Of a stretch of 64,000 nt of DNA, positions 26,850 to 36,871 are shown in pieces. Source of the stretch: Lacticaseibacillus jixianensis (GTDB lineage: Bacteria > Bacillota > Bacilli > Lactobacillales > Lactobacillaceae); the NCBI RefSeq assembly GCF_003946485.1, contig NZ_RHOJ01000003.1:62001-126000 (forward strand), written 5' to 3'. Below the pieces are notes generated by a model. The model did not search any database, had not been told where the DNA came from, and worked only from the letters and a program-made list of their open reading frames with translations. Every line of letters starts with the position of its first letter. Position 1 is the stretch's first letter. The position numbers were made by a program, and so were the translations under genes.

Positions 26850-26961
26850 TGTGATAATTCACTCTGCCTAAGACTCAGGTGGCGCAAGCCTTAATATCCT
26901 GCCGAGGTGGTATCAGTACGTTAGATACCTCTATGTCTTGGTAGACATGGAGTTTTTTTTT
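26850..26961 (+). promoter_or_regulatory. L10 leader with terminator-type attenuator
   Basis: A structured leader precedes rplJ. GGTATC (26909-26914) pairs with GATACC (26924-26929). It is followed by a 10-bp terminator stem CTCTATGTCT/AGACATGGAG (26929-26952) and nine T. This matches Firmicute L10 leaders, in which L10(L12)4 binding to the leader controls whether the terminator forms. Confidence 0.75.
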
Positions 26962-26999
26962 CGAAAAACTTCAACCAAACTACAGGAGGTGAAAAATCT

Positions 27000-27506
27000 A
27001 TGAGTGAATCAATTATCGCTGCAAAAGCTAAGGTCGTTGATGGCATCGTTGAGCAGTTCAAGGCTGCAAAAAGCGCTGTTGTTGTTAACTACCGCGGCTT
27101 GACCGTTGATGAAGTAACTGCGCTGCGCAAGGAGCTGCGTGATGCCGGTGTCAAGATGGAAGTCATCAAGAACACCTACCTCCGCCGTGCCGCTGACGCA
27201 ACTGGCTACGAAGGACTTGACGAAGTGTTCACTGGCCCAACCGCCATCGCGTTCTCGAACGACGATGCCGTTGCCCCGGCGCGCATCATGACCAAGTTCG
27301 CTAAGCAGTTCGATGCCCTCGTTGTTAAAGGCGGGATCATCGAAGGCAAGGTTGCCAGCCTGGAACAGATCACAGAACTGTCCAAGCTGCCAGACCGCGA
27401 TGGGATGCTGTCGATGCTGCTGTCTGTTCTGCAGGCCCCAGTGCGCAACGTCGCATACGCCGTCAAGGCCGTTGCCGAAAGCAAGGATGCAGAACCAGCT
27501 GCGTAA
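27000..27506 (+). CDS. rplJ: Ribosomal protein L10 (uL10)
   Basis: A 168-residue L10: [20 protein letters not shown] and [20 protein letters not shown] at the N-terminus, C-terminal helices that carry L7/L12 dimers. ACAGGAGGTG precedes ATG 27000. Its own promoter and attenuator make it independent of the opuC operon that sits between it and rplA. Confidence 0.97.
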   Translation: MSESIIAAKAKVVDGIVEQFKAAKSAVVVNYRGLTVDEVTALRKELRDAGVKMEVIKNTYLRRAADATGYEGLDEVFTGPTAIAFSNDDAVAPARIMTKFAKQFDALVVKGGIIEGKVASLEQITELSKLPDRDGMLSMLLSVLQAPVRNVAYAVKAVAESKDAEPAA

Positions 27507-27566
27507 TGCGGCTGTGGCTGCCTGACCGATCCGTTATCAAAACAATATAAATTGGAGGAAACAAAC

Positions 27567-27938
27567 ATGGCTTTAGATACAAAGGCTATTGTCGACCAGT
27601 TGAAGGATGCTTCCATCCTTGAACTGAACGACCTCGTTAAAGCAATTGAAGATGAATTCGGCGTTACCGCTGCTGCCCCTGTTGCAGCTGCCGGTGCTGC
27701 TGGTGGCGACGATGCCGCTGATGCAAAGGATTCCTTCACCGTTGAACTGACCGAAGCCGGCCAGGAAAAGGTTAAGGTTATCAAGGAAGTTCGCACCATC
27801 ACTGGCCTTGGCCTGAAGGATGCGAAGGGTCTGGTTGATGCCGCTCCTTCCAACATCAAGGAAGACGTTACCGAAGACGAAGCCAACAAGCTCAAGGAAC
27901 AGCTTGAAGCCGTTGGCGCAACCGTTACCCTCAAGTAA
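27567..27938 (+). CDS. rplL: Ribosomal protein L7/L12 (bL12)
   Basis: A 123-residue L12: N-terminal dimer domain ([20 protein letters not shown]), an Ala/Gly-rich hinge (about residues 35-52) and a C-terminal factor-binding domain with [26 protein letters not shown] precedes ATG 27567. Ends the rplJL unit. Confidence 0.97.
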   Translation: MALDTKAIVDQLKDASILELNDLVKAIEDEFGVTAAAPVAAAGAAGGDDAADAKDSFTVELTEAGQEKVKVIKEVRTITGLGLKDAKGLVDAAPSNIKEDVTEDEANKLKEQLEAVGATVTLK

Positions 27939-27957
27939 TTGTTGCTCAATTAACGTT

Positions 27958-28005
27958 AAAGCGCGTTGGACAATGTCAGAGATGACAGTGGCCAACGCGC
28001 TTTTT
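27958..28005. terminator. Terminator shared by rplL and the convergent lipoprotein gene
   Basis: A 12-bp perfect outer stem (AAAGCGCGTTGG and complement) around an inner TGTCAGAGATGACA hairpin, followed by TTTTT; the left flank gives TTT on the minus strand. Confidence 0.85.
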
Positions 28006-28013
28006 CAATTGTG

Positions 28014-28823
28014 CTAGTCGGTTGTCGCGGCAAACAGCAGCGGGTCGGTCATCCCCGGTCCGCGGTACTCCAGCTGCAGGTCGATCCCTTTGCCCACGAC
28101 GATGCCGGCGTTGCCAAAATAGGCCCAGAAGGTGGTGCTGGCATACCCGCCTGGGGCCAGCTTGGCGGTGCCCTGCTGGTTGGCTAAAACGGTGGCCGGG
28201 GCAAGAAACGGCCCGGTGATCGTAAACTGGCTCGGGGCGGGCATGAACCCTGCCTGATCCGTAAAGTTCGCGTATTCGACCGTGATCTGAACGCAGAGAT
28301 TTTTGGGTAGTTTGCCGGCTTCAACTAGTTTCTGCCCGGCGGCGTTCAGCTGGTGGGTGATCTGCGTCACGCGCAGCCCGTACGCATTATTTGCACCGAG
28401 GCCCATTTTGTTGGTTTGAAGGATCCGTGAAGTTTCACTCGCCTCAGGGAGGACGGTCAGGACCTTGGTTTGGGTCTTACCGTTAAGCGTTGCCGTTAAC
28501 ACCAGTTCGCCTTCGTCAATGGCGCCGTTCACTGTTGTGACCTTGCCAGTGCCTTCGCCGCGGACCAGGACCTGATCCTGATGATCGCGGTCTTTCAGGG
28601 TGAACTTGGCGTTGTTGGACAGCGTGAAGGTGAGCTTGACCTTGCCACCAGTCGACCTAAATAAGGTATTCGGCGTCGTGATGGTCGGCCCAGGCAGGTT
28701 TTTGCTGCTGGCGGTTGAACTAGCTGGGCCTTTGCCGCTACCGCCAGTCTGACTGCGGCAGCCACCAAGGCCGGCAACAAGCAATACCGCGAGAACAGGC
28801 AACATTTTTTTGAATGATTTCAT
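28014..28823 (-). CDS. Exported lipoprotein of unknown function
   Basis: A 269-residue lipoprotein: signal peptide with lipobox GLGGC (Cys22), a Ser/Gly-rich spacer, then beta-rich sequence. Residues 55-145 look like an Ig-like module (TGGKVKLTFTLSNNAKFTLK, KVTTVNGAIDEGELVLTATL). Residues 160-265 resemble a DUF4352/DUF5067-type extracellular domain (ITVEYANFTDQAGFMPAPSQ, PGGYASTTFWAYF). No enzymatic motif seen. Start chosen at ATG 28823 because GGAGG lies 6 nt upstream. It stands alone, convergent with rplL. Confidence 0.7.
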   Translation of the reverse strand: MKSFKKMLPVLAVLLVAGLGGCRSQTGGSGKGPASSTASSKNLPGPTITTPNTLFRSTGGKVKLTFTLSNNAKFTLKDRDHQDQVLVRGEGTGKVTTVNGAIDEGELVLTATLNGKTQTKVLTVLPEASETSRILQTNKMGLGANNAYGLRVTQITHQLNAAGQKLVEAGKLPKNLCVQITVEYANFTDQAGFMPAPSQFTITGPFLAPATVLANQQGTAKLAPGGYASTTFWAYFGNAGIVVGKGIDLQLEYRGPGMTDPLLFAATTD

Positions 28824-28973
28824 GAGGATCCTCCGTATGAGATAATTGTAAGGAATCGAACAGGGGATGTAAACGACGCCGAATAACGCTATTGTTATCT
28901 TAAAGAGTTCGCGCCCCGCACGACCTAGCACCGGGATCTTGGACTAGCGGCGCTGCAACGAAAGGAAATCATG

Positions 28974-29573
28974 ATGAGCCATTACTATACGAATGATCCA
29001 GATTTACCGCACGATGAGCAGACTTTTTCCTATGACCTGGCGGGCCAGCGCCTGCAGTTCACTGCTGACAACGGGGTCTTCTCAAAACACACGATCGACT
29101 TCGGCAGTCGCGTGCTGATCGAGACTGTCGCTACCCAGCCGGCGCTGCCGGCAGGCGCACTTTTGGATGTCGGCTGCGGCTACGGGCCGATCGGGCTCGC
29201 GTTGGCCAAGCGCTTCCCTGCGCGGCAGGTCACGATGTCGGACGTCAACGAGCGGGCACTGGCGCTGGCCAAGCGCAACGCCGAGGCCAATCAGATCACC
29301 AATGTGACGGTGGTCGAATCGTCGGTGTACGAGCATATTGACGGGCAGTTTGGCGTGATCGTGACCAACCCGCCGATCCGCGCTGGGAAAGCCACCGTCT
29401 CGGCAATTCTGGCCGGAGCATTTGACCACTTAGTGCCAGGCGGTCAGCTGTTCTGCGTGATCCAGAAAAAGCAGGGCGCGCCATCGGCCCTGAAGCTGAT
29501 GCAGGAAACGTTCGCCACCGCAGAGAAAATCAAGATGGAACACGGCTATTACATCCTGCGGGCGACTAAGTAA
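28974..29573 (+). CDS. Class I methyltransferase, RsmC-like (16S rRNA guanine-N2 type)
   Basis: A 199-residue SAM-dependent methyltransferase. Opens SHYYTNDPDLPHDEQTFSYD, typical of the YbxB family, then SAM motif I LLDVGCGYGPIGLALAKRFP, and the catalytic NPPIRAGK, the N-methyltransferase NPPx signature. Family members methylate guanine N2 in 16S rRNA; the exact base is not proven. ATG 28974 is preferred over 28971 by spacing from AAAGGAA. Lies 9 nt upstream of tadA and is probably cotranscribed. Confidence 0.85.
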   Translation: MSHYYTNDPDLPHDEQTFSYDLAGQRLQFTADNGVFSKHTIDFGSRVLIETVATQPALPAGALLDVGCGYGPIGLALAKRFPARQVTMSDVNERALALAKRNAEANQITNVTVVESSVYEHIDGQFGVIVTNPPIRAGKATVSAILAGAFDHLVPGGQLFCVIQKKQGAPSALKLMQETFATAEKIKMEHGYYILRATK

Positions 29574-29582
29574 GGAGGGGCC

Positions 29583-30089
29583 ATGGCTGAACTGACATCC
29601 GAAGACTTTATGAACGCGGCCTTGGCCGAGGCGCGGGCCGCCGCGGTGATCGGTGAAGTGCCCATCGGCGCCGTTGTGGTCAAAAACGGTCGGATCATCG
29701 GGCGCGGCCACAATTTACGCGAACACGCGCAAGACAGTACGCTGCACGCGGAGATCCTGGCGATTCAGGAGGCCTGCATGACCCTTGGCAGCTGGCGTCT
29801 GGAAGACTGCGATCTGTACGTCACGCTAGAGCCCTGCCCCATGTGTGTCGGGGCGATGATCAACGCGCGCGTGCGCCGCTGCTTCTTCGGGGCTATGGAC
29901 CCCAAGGCCGGCGCGGCCGGCTCGCTGGTCGATCTGCTCAGCGACACGCGCTTTAACCACCAGGTGCAGGTGGTGGGCGGGCTTAAGGCGCGGGAATGCG
30001 GCGCCATGCTGGCCGACTTCTTCCGGGCGATCCGGGAGAAACGTAAGGCCGCCAAGCGGACTGGTCAAAGCCTGAACAAACAGGTATAA
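29583..30089 (+). CDS. tadA: tRNA(adenosine-34) deaminase TadA
   Basis: A 168-residue zinc deaminase that converts A34 to inosine in tRNA-Arg. Catalytic HAEI (His and Glu, about residues 57-60) and the zinc cysteines in LEPCPMCVGAMI are present. AAGGAGGGGCC precedes ATG 29583. The stop codon lies within the -10 element of the SRP RNA gene promoter. Order tadA–SRP RNA–dnaX is common in Firmicutes; here an exporter and a repeat array are inserted before dnaX. Confidence 0.95.
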   Translation: MAELTSEDFMNAALAEARAAAVIGEVPIGAVVVKNGRIIGRGHNLREHAQDSTLHAEILAIQEACMTLGSWRLEDCDLYVTLEPCPMCVGAMINARVRRCFFGAMDPKAGAAGSLVDLLSDTRFNHQVQVVGGLKARECGAMLADFFRAIREKRKAAKRTGQSLNKQV

Positions 30090-30090
30090 T
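30062..30090 (+). promoter_or_regulatory. SRP RNA promoter, overlapping the tadA stop
   Basis: TGGTCA, 17-nt spacer, perfect TATAAT at 30085-30090, which contains the tadA TAA. Confidence 0.65.
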
Positions 30091-30096
30091 GAATTT

Positions 30097-30195
30097 TGCC
30101 GAAAGGCCTTGAGGCAATGGCAGCCTTTCGAATTGTGTCAGGTCCGGAAGGAAGCAGCACTAAGGATGGTTTGCCATGTGCCTTAAGTTTTTGAG
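30097..30195 (+). ncRNA. ffs: Signal recognition particle RNA (4.5S/scRNA, small type)
   Basis: The diagnostic apical segment GTCAGGTCCGGAAGGAAGCA is at 30137-30156. The arms CTTGAGGCAATGGCA (from about 30109) and TGCCATGTGCCTTAAG close the long stem around it. Size is near 100 nt, the Alu-less form found in lactobacilli. The RNA pairs with Ffh to target membrane proteins. Ends are approximate. Confidence 0.93.
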
Positions 30196-30204
30196 CAAAT
30201 AAAC

Positions 30205-30235
30205 AAGGACGTACCCAGTGGGTGCGTCCTTTTTC
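30205..30235 (+). terminator. Terminator of the SRP RNA gene
   Basis: AAGGACGTACCC pairs with GGGTGCGTCCTT (one weak pair), then TTTTT. Confidence 0.85.
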
Positions 30236-30257
30236 TGTGCGCAGCGGTGGTGGGCAA

Positions 30258-31922
30258 TCAGTTCAGTGCCAGTTGATCAAGGGCCGAGGCAACGGCGGGA
30301 TCGCGCTGGGTGCCAGCCGCTACGATGTGGCCGTCTTGCATAACGAAAATCCGGTCCGCCTTCTTGAAGGTGGCGGCATTGTACTGGTGGGTGATCATGA
30401 CAAAGCCTTGCTTCATGGCAAAAATGTCTGCCTGGAGCCGATCGGCGATCTTCGGGTCAAGCCCCGTGGTCATTTCGTCCAGCACCATGAACTGGTAGCG
30501 GCGCAGCAGCAGGCGAGCCAAGGCGACGCGCTGCTTTTCTCCACCTGAGAGCAGAGGACTGGTGCGGTCGACCACGGTGTCCAAATCGTGCGCCGCAAGC
30601 CAGTCGCTCATGCCAGCCTGACGCAGGGCGGCTTCGACCTGCCCGTCCGCGTAGTCTGTGCTGAACAGCGTGACATTATCGCGTACCGTCCCGGAAAAAA
30701 TGTCGGCCTGCTGCTCGAGTTCGCCGATCAGGCCGAAGACGGCTGCCGGGGCTAACTGCGCCGCGGGCTGATTACTCAGGGTGACCTGCCCGGCAGTCGG
30801 GTTCAGCTCACCAAGCAGCAGGCGCATCAGGGTGGTTTTGCCGCTCCCACTGGCCCCAACCAGCAGGTACTTGCGGTTTGGCTCAAGCGCCAGATCAATG
30901 TCCTGGAGCACGTCTTGGTAGCTCGCCTGGTGCGCTGAGATCAGCGGGCTGGTCATCGGCAGCGTCGCGGGCGCGGCCTGGGCAGCGGTTGGTGCAGCCT
31001 CTTGGGTCATGGCGGCCAGCTGGCTGGCGACCTTACGTGCCCCGTAGAACTCTGCCAGCATCGCCGTCAACTGCGCCATCGGCCAATTGAAGAAGCTGGC
31101 TAGCTGAGAAAAGGCGACCAGTTGGCCCAGCGTGATCTGTCCTTGGCGGACAAAATAGGCGCCGACCAGCCAAGTGCCCAGGTACATCACGTCGCCCAGA
31201 AAATCGGCCATACCGCTGGTGATTTTTTGCACCTGCTGCTCATGCGTTGAGGTCCGCCGCACGTCCGCGCTGGCGGTTTGGTGCAGCCGAAAAAAAGGCG
31301 GCTGCGCCAGCGCGTGGGCAATGGTGGTGAAGCCGCTCAGGGCATCGGTGACCCGGCTGGTGTAGCGCTCGATAGCGGCCACGACGTCGTCTTTAGCATG
31401 TTCCAGCGCCTTTTTGACCAGGAACGGAAAGACCAGCGCCGGCACGCTCAGCAGCACGACGGCCAAGGTGATCACAGGGTCGATGAGCAAGGTGCCAGCC
31501 GCGGCGAAGATCAAGAGCATCAGCAGGTAGAAGGCGCGCAGGATGACGTGAAAGTAACTGCTGGTGACAATGTCGACTTGCTTGGTGAGCTGGGTGACGT
31601 AATTGCCGACCGCTTGCTTGCCAAATACGTTCGGCCGCAGCGTCAAGTCATGGTGGAATAAATCGCGCCGCAGCTCATCGCCTAGGCGTAGGGGCAGCGC
31701 CTCGTTAACATACTCGCTGGCCGAATCCGTGACGGCCTGGATCACTAGGTACCCCAAAATGAGGGGTACGGCGAGAGTAAAGGTGAGGTTCACGCGCCCG
31801 GTTGCGATGTCAGTAATCAGCTGCAGAACATAAGAGTAAGCCACTAGTACCGCTGCTGCGGCCACGCTGAGGCTGATGGCCAGGGCGACGCGCCAGGGGT
31901 GACGAGCAAAGTAATGAAACAT
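30258..31922 (-). CDS. ABC transporter, fused permease and ATPase (exporter)
   Basis: A 554-residue half-transporter of the MsbA/LmrA/CydCD type. Six transmembrane helices lie in residues 1-300; the ATPase has Walker A VGASGSGKTTLMRLL, signature LSGGEKQRVALARLL and Walker B FMVLDEMTTGLD with the catalytic Glu. It should act as a dimer; no partner gene is adjacent, so a homodimer is likely. GGAGGAGAAAG precedes ATG 31922. Substrate unknown: peptides, drugs or lipids are all possible. Confidence 0.85.
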   Translation of the reverse strand: MFHYFARHPWRVALAISLSVAAAAVLVAYSYVLQLITDIATGRVNLTFTLAVPLILGYLVIQAVTDSASEYVNEALPLRLGDELRRDLFHHDLTLRPNVFGKQAVGNYVTQLTKQVDIVTSSYFHVILRAFYLLMLLIFAAAGTLLIDPVITLAVVLLSVPALVFPFLVKKALEHAKDDVVAAIERYTSRVTDALSGFTTIAHALAQPPFFRLHQTASADVRRTSTHEQQVQKITSGMADFLGDVMYLGTWLVGAYFVRQGQITLGQLVAFSQLASFFNWPMAQLTAMLAEFYGARKVASQLAAMTQEAAPTAAQAAPATLPMTSPLISAHQASYQDVLQDIDLALEPNRKYLLVGASGSGKTTLMRLLLGELNPTAGQVTLSNQPAAQLAPAAVFGLIGELEQQADIFSGTVRDNVTLFSTDYADGQVEAALRQAGMSDWLAAHDLDTVVDRTSPLLSGGEKQRVALARLLLRRYQFMVLDEMTTGLDPKIADRLQADIFAMKQGFVMITHQYNAATFKKADRIFVMQDGHIVAAGTQRDPAVASALDQLALN

Positions 31923-32029
31923 CTTTCTCCTCCAATTCTAATCTGTCAAAGCGTAGCACTTCGCCAGGGGTGGGACAACGTGAAATGAAGAGCCGCGAGG
32001 ATTTATGGCGGTTTGGCCTGCTTTACAGC

Positions 32030-32831
32030 CTGTAGTTGCGCTCCGCACTGGCAACGCCCGAGCATCTAGCTACGCTCGGGGCCTCGCCAGCAAAGTGCAC
32101 TGGCAATGCCCCAAGCTAGGCTAGCTGTCGGGCTAGGTACGCCAGTGCTTCGCAGCCTGTAGTTGCGCTCAGTGAGGCAACGCCTGAGCAGCTTGCTACG
32201 GCAGCAGCCTCGCCGCCAAAAAGCGGCGGCAATGCCGCTGCCTAGGCAAGCTGTCAGGCTAAGTTCGCCTCACTCCGCAGCCTTAGTTGCGCTTCGCGAG
32301 GCAACGCGGGAGTGGCCAGCTACGGTAGCGGCCTCGCCGTCAAGGCCCGACGGCAATGCCGCCACCTAGGCTGGCCATCCCGCTAAAAGCGCCCCGCTTC
32401 GCAGCCTTCAGTTGCGCTCCGGGCTCGCAACGGGTGAGCATCTAGCTACGCCCAACGCCTCGCCGGCAAAGAGCGCCGGCAATGCGTTAGGATATGCTCA
32501 GACTGTAGCCGTTTACGGCGTACAGTCTGACATGCGTAGCGGCTAGATGTCCCCCTAAATGCGCGAGCCCTCCGCAGCCTTTAGTTGCGCTCAGTGAGGC
32601 AACGTCTGAGCAGCTTGCTACGGCCGCCGCCTCGCCGCCAAAAAGCGGCGGCAATGCCGCTGCCTAGGCAAGCTGTCAGGCTAAGTTCGCCTCACTTCGC
32701 GGCCTTAGTTGCGCTCCGCGGGGCAACGCGGGAGTGGCCAGCTACGGTAGCGGCCTCGCCGTCAAGGCCCGACGGCAATGCCGCCACCTAGGCTGGCCAT
32801 CCCGCTAAAAGCGCCCCGCTTCGCAGCCTTC
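32030..32831 (-). repeat. Hairpin-repeat array 3 (six copies, minus orientation)
   Basis: Six units with approximate borders 32158, 32283, 32408, 32580 and 32705; lengths about 125 bp except unit 4 (172 bp). Stem pairs as read on the plus strand: unit 1 GCACTGGC/GCCAGTGC and GCCCGA/TCGGGC; unit 2 GTGAGGC/GCCTCAC, GCCTGA/TCAGGC, AGCTTGC/GCAAGCT, GCAGC/GCTGC; unit 4 GGGCTCGC/GCGAGCCC, AACGC/GCGTT, GCCGGC/GCCGGC; unit 6 GCGGGGC/GCCCCGC. Units 5-6 repeat units 2-3 with a 422-bp offset, a segmental duplication. The array ends about 38 bp before dnaX. The 100 bp on its left show nothing else. Confidence 0.85.
32498..32530. repeat. Extra hairpin arm inside unit 4 of array 3
   Basis: TCAGACTGTA and TACAGTCTGA pair perfectly (10 bp), with an inner CCGT/ACGG. 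Read on the minus strand it begins GCATGTCAGACTGTACGCC, almost the same as the arm in array 4. Confidence 0.75.
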
Positions 32832-32869
32832 ATATGTTAAACTAGAACAGTTAGAAAGGATGAGGACGC

Positions 32870-34540
32870 GTGGCTTATCAAGCGCTATACCGGGTCTTTC
32901 GGCCCCAGCAGTTCAAGGACGTGATCGGCCAAGACGCCATCACGACCACGCTCAAAAATGCCCTGATCGAGCATCAAACCAGCCACGCCTACCTCTTTTG
33001 CGGGCCGCGGGGGACAGGGAAGACGAGTGTGGCCAAGATCCTGGCCAAGGCGCTCAACTGCCGCCACCTAACCGATGGGGAGCCGGACAACACCTGCGAT
33101 CTCTGCGTGGCGATCAATAACGGTAGCCTGACTGACGTGATCGAGATCGATGCGGCCTCTAACAACGGGGTCGACGAGATCCGCGACATCCGCGACAAGG
33201 CGAAGTACGCGCCGACCGAGGGCACGGTCAAGGTCTACATCATCGATGAAGTTCACATGCTGTCGACAGGCGCGTTTAACGCGCTTTTGAAAACCTTGGA
33301 GGAACCGCCGGCCCACGTCGTTTTCATTCTGGCGACGACGGAGCCGCAGAAGATCCCAGCAACGATCATCAGCCGGACACAGCGGTTTGATTTTCGCCGC
33401 ATCACGAGCGCCGACATCGTTAAGCGGATGCAGTTCATCTTGGATGACAAGCAGATCACCTATGATGATCAGGCCCTAATGGTCATTGCCAAGGCGGCGG
33501 AAGGGGGCATGCGCGATGCGCTGTCCATCCTGGACCAAGTGCTGGCGTTCGGCCAGGATCACGTCACCGTTGACAATGCGCTGGACGTGACGGGCGGCGC
33601 GGCGGCGGCTCAGCTTGGCGAGTATCTCCAGCATGTGGCGGCGCACGACACCGCCGCGGCGCTGACGACCATCGAACAGCTCCTGGCGTCGGGTAAAGAC
33701 GCGGGGCACCTGATCGACGACCTGATCGGCTACCTGCGCGACCTGCTCGTTTATCAGCAGGCGCCAGCTTTGGTCAACGATACGGCCAGCGCGCTGCAGG
33801 ATGCGCACTTCAAGGGCCTGACTGAGCAGTTTCAACCGGCCCAGCTCTACCACATGATCGCGGTGCTGAACACCACCCAGGGCCAGCTGCGGCTGACCAA
33901 CAGTCCCGCGTTGTACTTGGAAGTGGCGACAGTTCAACTGGGTCAGCCGCTGGCAGAGCAGGCCGCACCGGCGGAAAGCGCCGAGGTCAAGCAGCTGGCG
34001 CAAACGGTCGCCAAGCTTCAAAAAGCGCTGGCGACCCTTGAGCAGTCCGGAATCCCAGCGCCTGCGCCGGCAAAGGCCGCGGCCAAGCCGCGCAAGGGGC
34101 TGAAGATCCATAAGGAACAGATTTACCCGATCCTGGGCGCGGCGACCAAGAAGGACCTGGAAGCCGTCAAGGACGTCTGGCCGGACCTGCTGTCGATGCT
34201 GTCCGTACCGGATCAGGCGATGATGAAAATCTCCAAGCCGGTCGCCGCTAGCCCGGGCGGGGTGATCGTCAGTTTTGCCTATGACATCCTGATCGAGCGG
34301 GCCAATGGCGATACCGCTTTGATGACGGGGCTGGCCGCCAACCTCAGCAAGCTGATGGGCGGCCCGCGGCAGGTCGTCTTGGTGCAGGAACAGCAGTGGC
34401 CGCAGGTGCGCAAACAGTACCTGATCGAGCACGGGGCCCCCAAGCCTGCCCAACCGAAGGCGGCTGAGGAGTCGCCGGTGGTCAAGCCGATCACAGACCT
34501 ATTTGGTAAAGAACCTAATATTGAAGTCAAAAATGACTAG
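32870..34540 (+). CDS. dnaX: DNA polymerase III subunits gamma/tau
   Basis: A 556-residue clamp-loader ATPase. Walker [21 protein letters not shown] (about residues 44-63), zinc cysteines in the following CDLC segment, Walker B region [20 protein letters not shown] and sensor [16 protein letters not shown] tau-like C-terminal domain follows a Pro/Ala linker. GTG start at 32870 with GAAAGGATGAGG upstream. Begins the dnaX–ebfC–recR–yaaL group. Confidence 0.95.
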   Translation: MAYQALYRVFRPQQFKDVIGQDAITTTLKNALIEHQTSHAYLFCGPRGTGKTSVAKILAKALNCRHLTDGEPDNTCDLCVAINNGSLTDVIEIDAASNNGVDEIRDIRDKAKYAPTEGTVKVYIIDEVHMLSTGAFNALLKTLEEPPAHVVFILATTEPQKIPATIISRTQRFDFRRITSADIVKRMQFILDDKQITYDDQALMVIAKAAEGGMRDALSILDQVLAFGQDHVTVDNALDVTGGAAAAQLGEYLQHVAAHDTAAALTTIEQLLASGKDAGHLIDDLIGYLRDLLVYQQAPALVNDTASALQDAHFKGLTEQFQPAQLYHMIAVLNTTQGQLRLTNSPALYLEVATVQLGQPLAEQAAPAESAEVKQLAQTVAKLQKALATLEQSGIPAPAPAKAAAKPRKGLKIHKEQIYPILGAATKKDLEAVKDVWPDLLSMLSVPDQAMMKISKPVAASPGGVIVSFAYDILIERANGDTALMTGLAANLSKLMGGPRQVVLVQEQQWPQVRKQYLIEHGAPKPAQPKAAEESPVVKPITDLFGKEPNIEVKND

Positions 34541-34554
34541 AAAGCGTGATTGAT

Positions 34555-34863
34555 ATGATGCGTGGCGGGAATATGGCCGGGATGATGAAGCAGATGCAGA
34601 AGCTGCAAAAGGAAATGACCAAGGCCCAGGAAGAGTTGAACAGCACCGACTTCACGGCCACTTCGGCTTCGGACATGGTGACGGTGACGTTTGGCGGCGA
34701 CAAGACGATGAAAGACATCCAAATCAAGCCAGAAGCCATCGACCCCGATGATCCCGATATGCTTCAGGACTTGGTGCTTGAAGCGGTCAACGCTGGGTTG
34801 AAGAAGGTCGATGAGGCGACCCAGCAGAAGATGGGTAAGTACACCCAGGGTCTGCCGCGGTAG
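34555..34863 (+). CDS. Nucleoid-associated protein EbfC/YbaB
   Basis: A 102-residue YbaB/EbfC family DNA-binding protein: [20 protein letters not shown] opens a helix typical of the family, then the beta strands with [20 protein letters not shown]. Located between dnaX and recR as in nearly all bacteria. Start chosen at ATG 34555 (GAAAG about 10 nt upstream); GTG 34546 sits too near the ribosome-binding site, ATG 34558 is equally possible. Confidence 0.9.
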   Translation: MMRGGNMAGMMKQMQKLQKEMTKAQEELNSTDFTATSASDMVTVTFGGDKTMKDIQIKPEAIDPDDPDMLQDLVLEAVNAGLKKVDEATQQKMGKYTQGLPR

Positions 34864-34871
34864 GAGGGGCC

Positions 34872-35471
34872 ATGCAATATCCACAACCGATTGAAAAACT
34901 GATCGACAGCTATATGCGCCTGCCCGGCATCGGTGCCAAGACGGCCACGCGGCTGGCGTTTTACACCATCGACATGAATAAGGATGACGTGGCCAGCTTT
35001 GCCCAGGCGTTAACTGCCGCCAAGACCGAGCTGCACTACTGCAGTATTTGCGGGAACATTACCGACGACGACCCCTGCGAGATCTGTCAGGACAAAACGC
35101 GCGACCAAAGCACGATCCTGGTGGTCGAGCAGCCCAAGGACGTCATGAGTATCGATCGGACCAACGATTACCGCGGCCTGTACCACGTGCTTCACGGGGT
35201 GCTGAGTCCCATCGAAGGCAAAGGCCCGGAAGACCTCAACATCGAAAGCCTGATCAAGCGGCTACAGACGCATCCGGAGGTCAAAGAAGTCATCGTGGCC
35301 ACCAATGCCACCCCGGAAGGTGAGGCTACGGCGCAGTATTTGGCGCGCCTGATCAAGCCGGCGAAGATCAAGGTGACCCGGCTGGCGCACGGTTTGGCCG
35401 TGGGCTCGGACATTGAGTATGCCGACCAGATGACCTTGCTGAAGGCCGTCGAGGGCCGCACCGAACTGTAA
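34872..35471 (+). CDS. recR: Recombination protein RecR
   Basis: A 199-residue RecR: N-terminal helix-hairpin-helix [18 protein letters not shown]-type segment ([15 protein letters not shown]), four zinc cysteines ([10 protein letters not shown]…DPCEICQD), and a TOPRIM domain with [17 protein letters not shown]. It loads RecA with RecO at gaps. AGGAGGGGCC precedes the ATG, 8 nt after ebfC. Confidence 0.96.
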   Translation: MQYPQPIEKLIDSYMRLPGIGAKTATRLAFYTIDMNKDDVASFAQALTAAKTELHYCSICGNITDDDPCEICQDKTRDQSTILVVEQPKDVMSIDRTNDYRGLYHVLHGVLSPIEGKGPEDLNIESLIKRLQTHPEVKEVIVATNATPEGEATAQYLARLIKPAKIKVTRLAHGLAVGSDIEYADQMTLLKAVEGRTEL

Positions 35472-35483
35472 GGGGGCAGTGCC

Positions 35484-35744
35484 ATGTTTTTTCGCAAGCG
35501 CAAACCGAGTATCAAGAACGAGGCCGACCGGGCCCTGATGGAGGAGATCTATCAGGTCCGGGACCGGATGGCCAGTCAGCGCAAACTGATGGCCTCTTTT
35601 CGGGAGGTCGACGAGGTGACCAAGGCCCAGCTGGACCTACAGAAGGCGCTGTTTGATTTTCTTCATCGCGAAGCCCGCGAGCGCCACGTGGCCGGCGAGA
35701 TCGTCGCGGAAATGGCCGCCATTTCGATCGAACAGAATCAGTAA
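35484..35744 (+). CDS. yaaL: YaaL family protein (DUF2508)
   Basis: An 86-residue helical protein, rich in charged residues, with DRALMEEIYQVRDRMASQRK and a second helix DEVTKAQLDLQKALFDFLHR. It matches the DUF2508/YaaL family in size, composition and its position after recR. Function unknown. GGGGGCAGTGCC precedes the ATG. Confidence 0.8.
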   Translation: MFFRKRKPSIKNEADRALMEEIYQVRDRMASQRKLMASFREVDEVTKAQLDLQKALFDFLHREARERHVAGEIVAEMAAISIEQNQ

Positions 35745-35771
35745 GGACCCGGCCGGACCGGGTTCTTTTTT
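35745..35771 (+). terminator. Terminator after yaaL
   Basis: GGACCCGG pairs with CCGGGTTC around CCGGA, then six T. Confidence 0.75.
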
Positions 35772-35850
35772 GAATGGCGGGGGGAATGGTTTAATTCGCG
35801 CCGCTTTTCAAGTAAACTAGAACCATTAACAGATGAAAGAGTTGAAGGCA

Positions 35851-36870
<1,020 letters not shown>

Positions 36871-36871
<1 letters not shown>

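Noticed and set aside
32030-32831. Short proteins encoded in the repeats (Arg/Ser/Pro-rich frames of 60-70 codons)
   Set aside because: The frames follow the palindromes, lack ribosome-binding sites, and the pattern of change keeps base pairing rather than codons.
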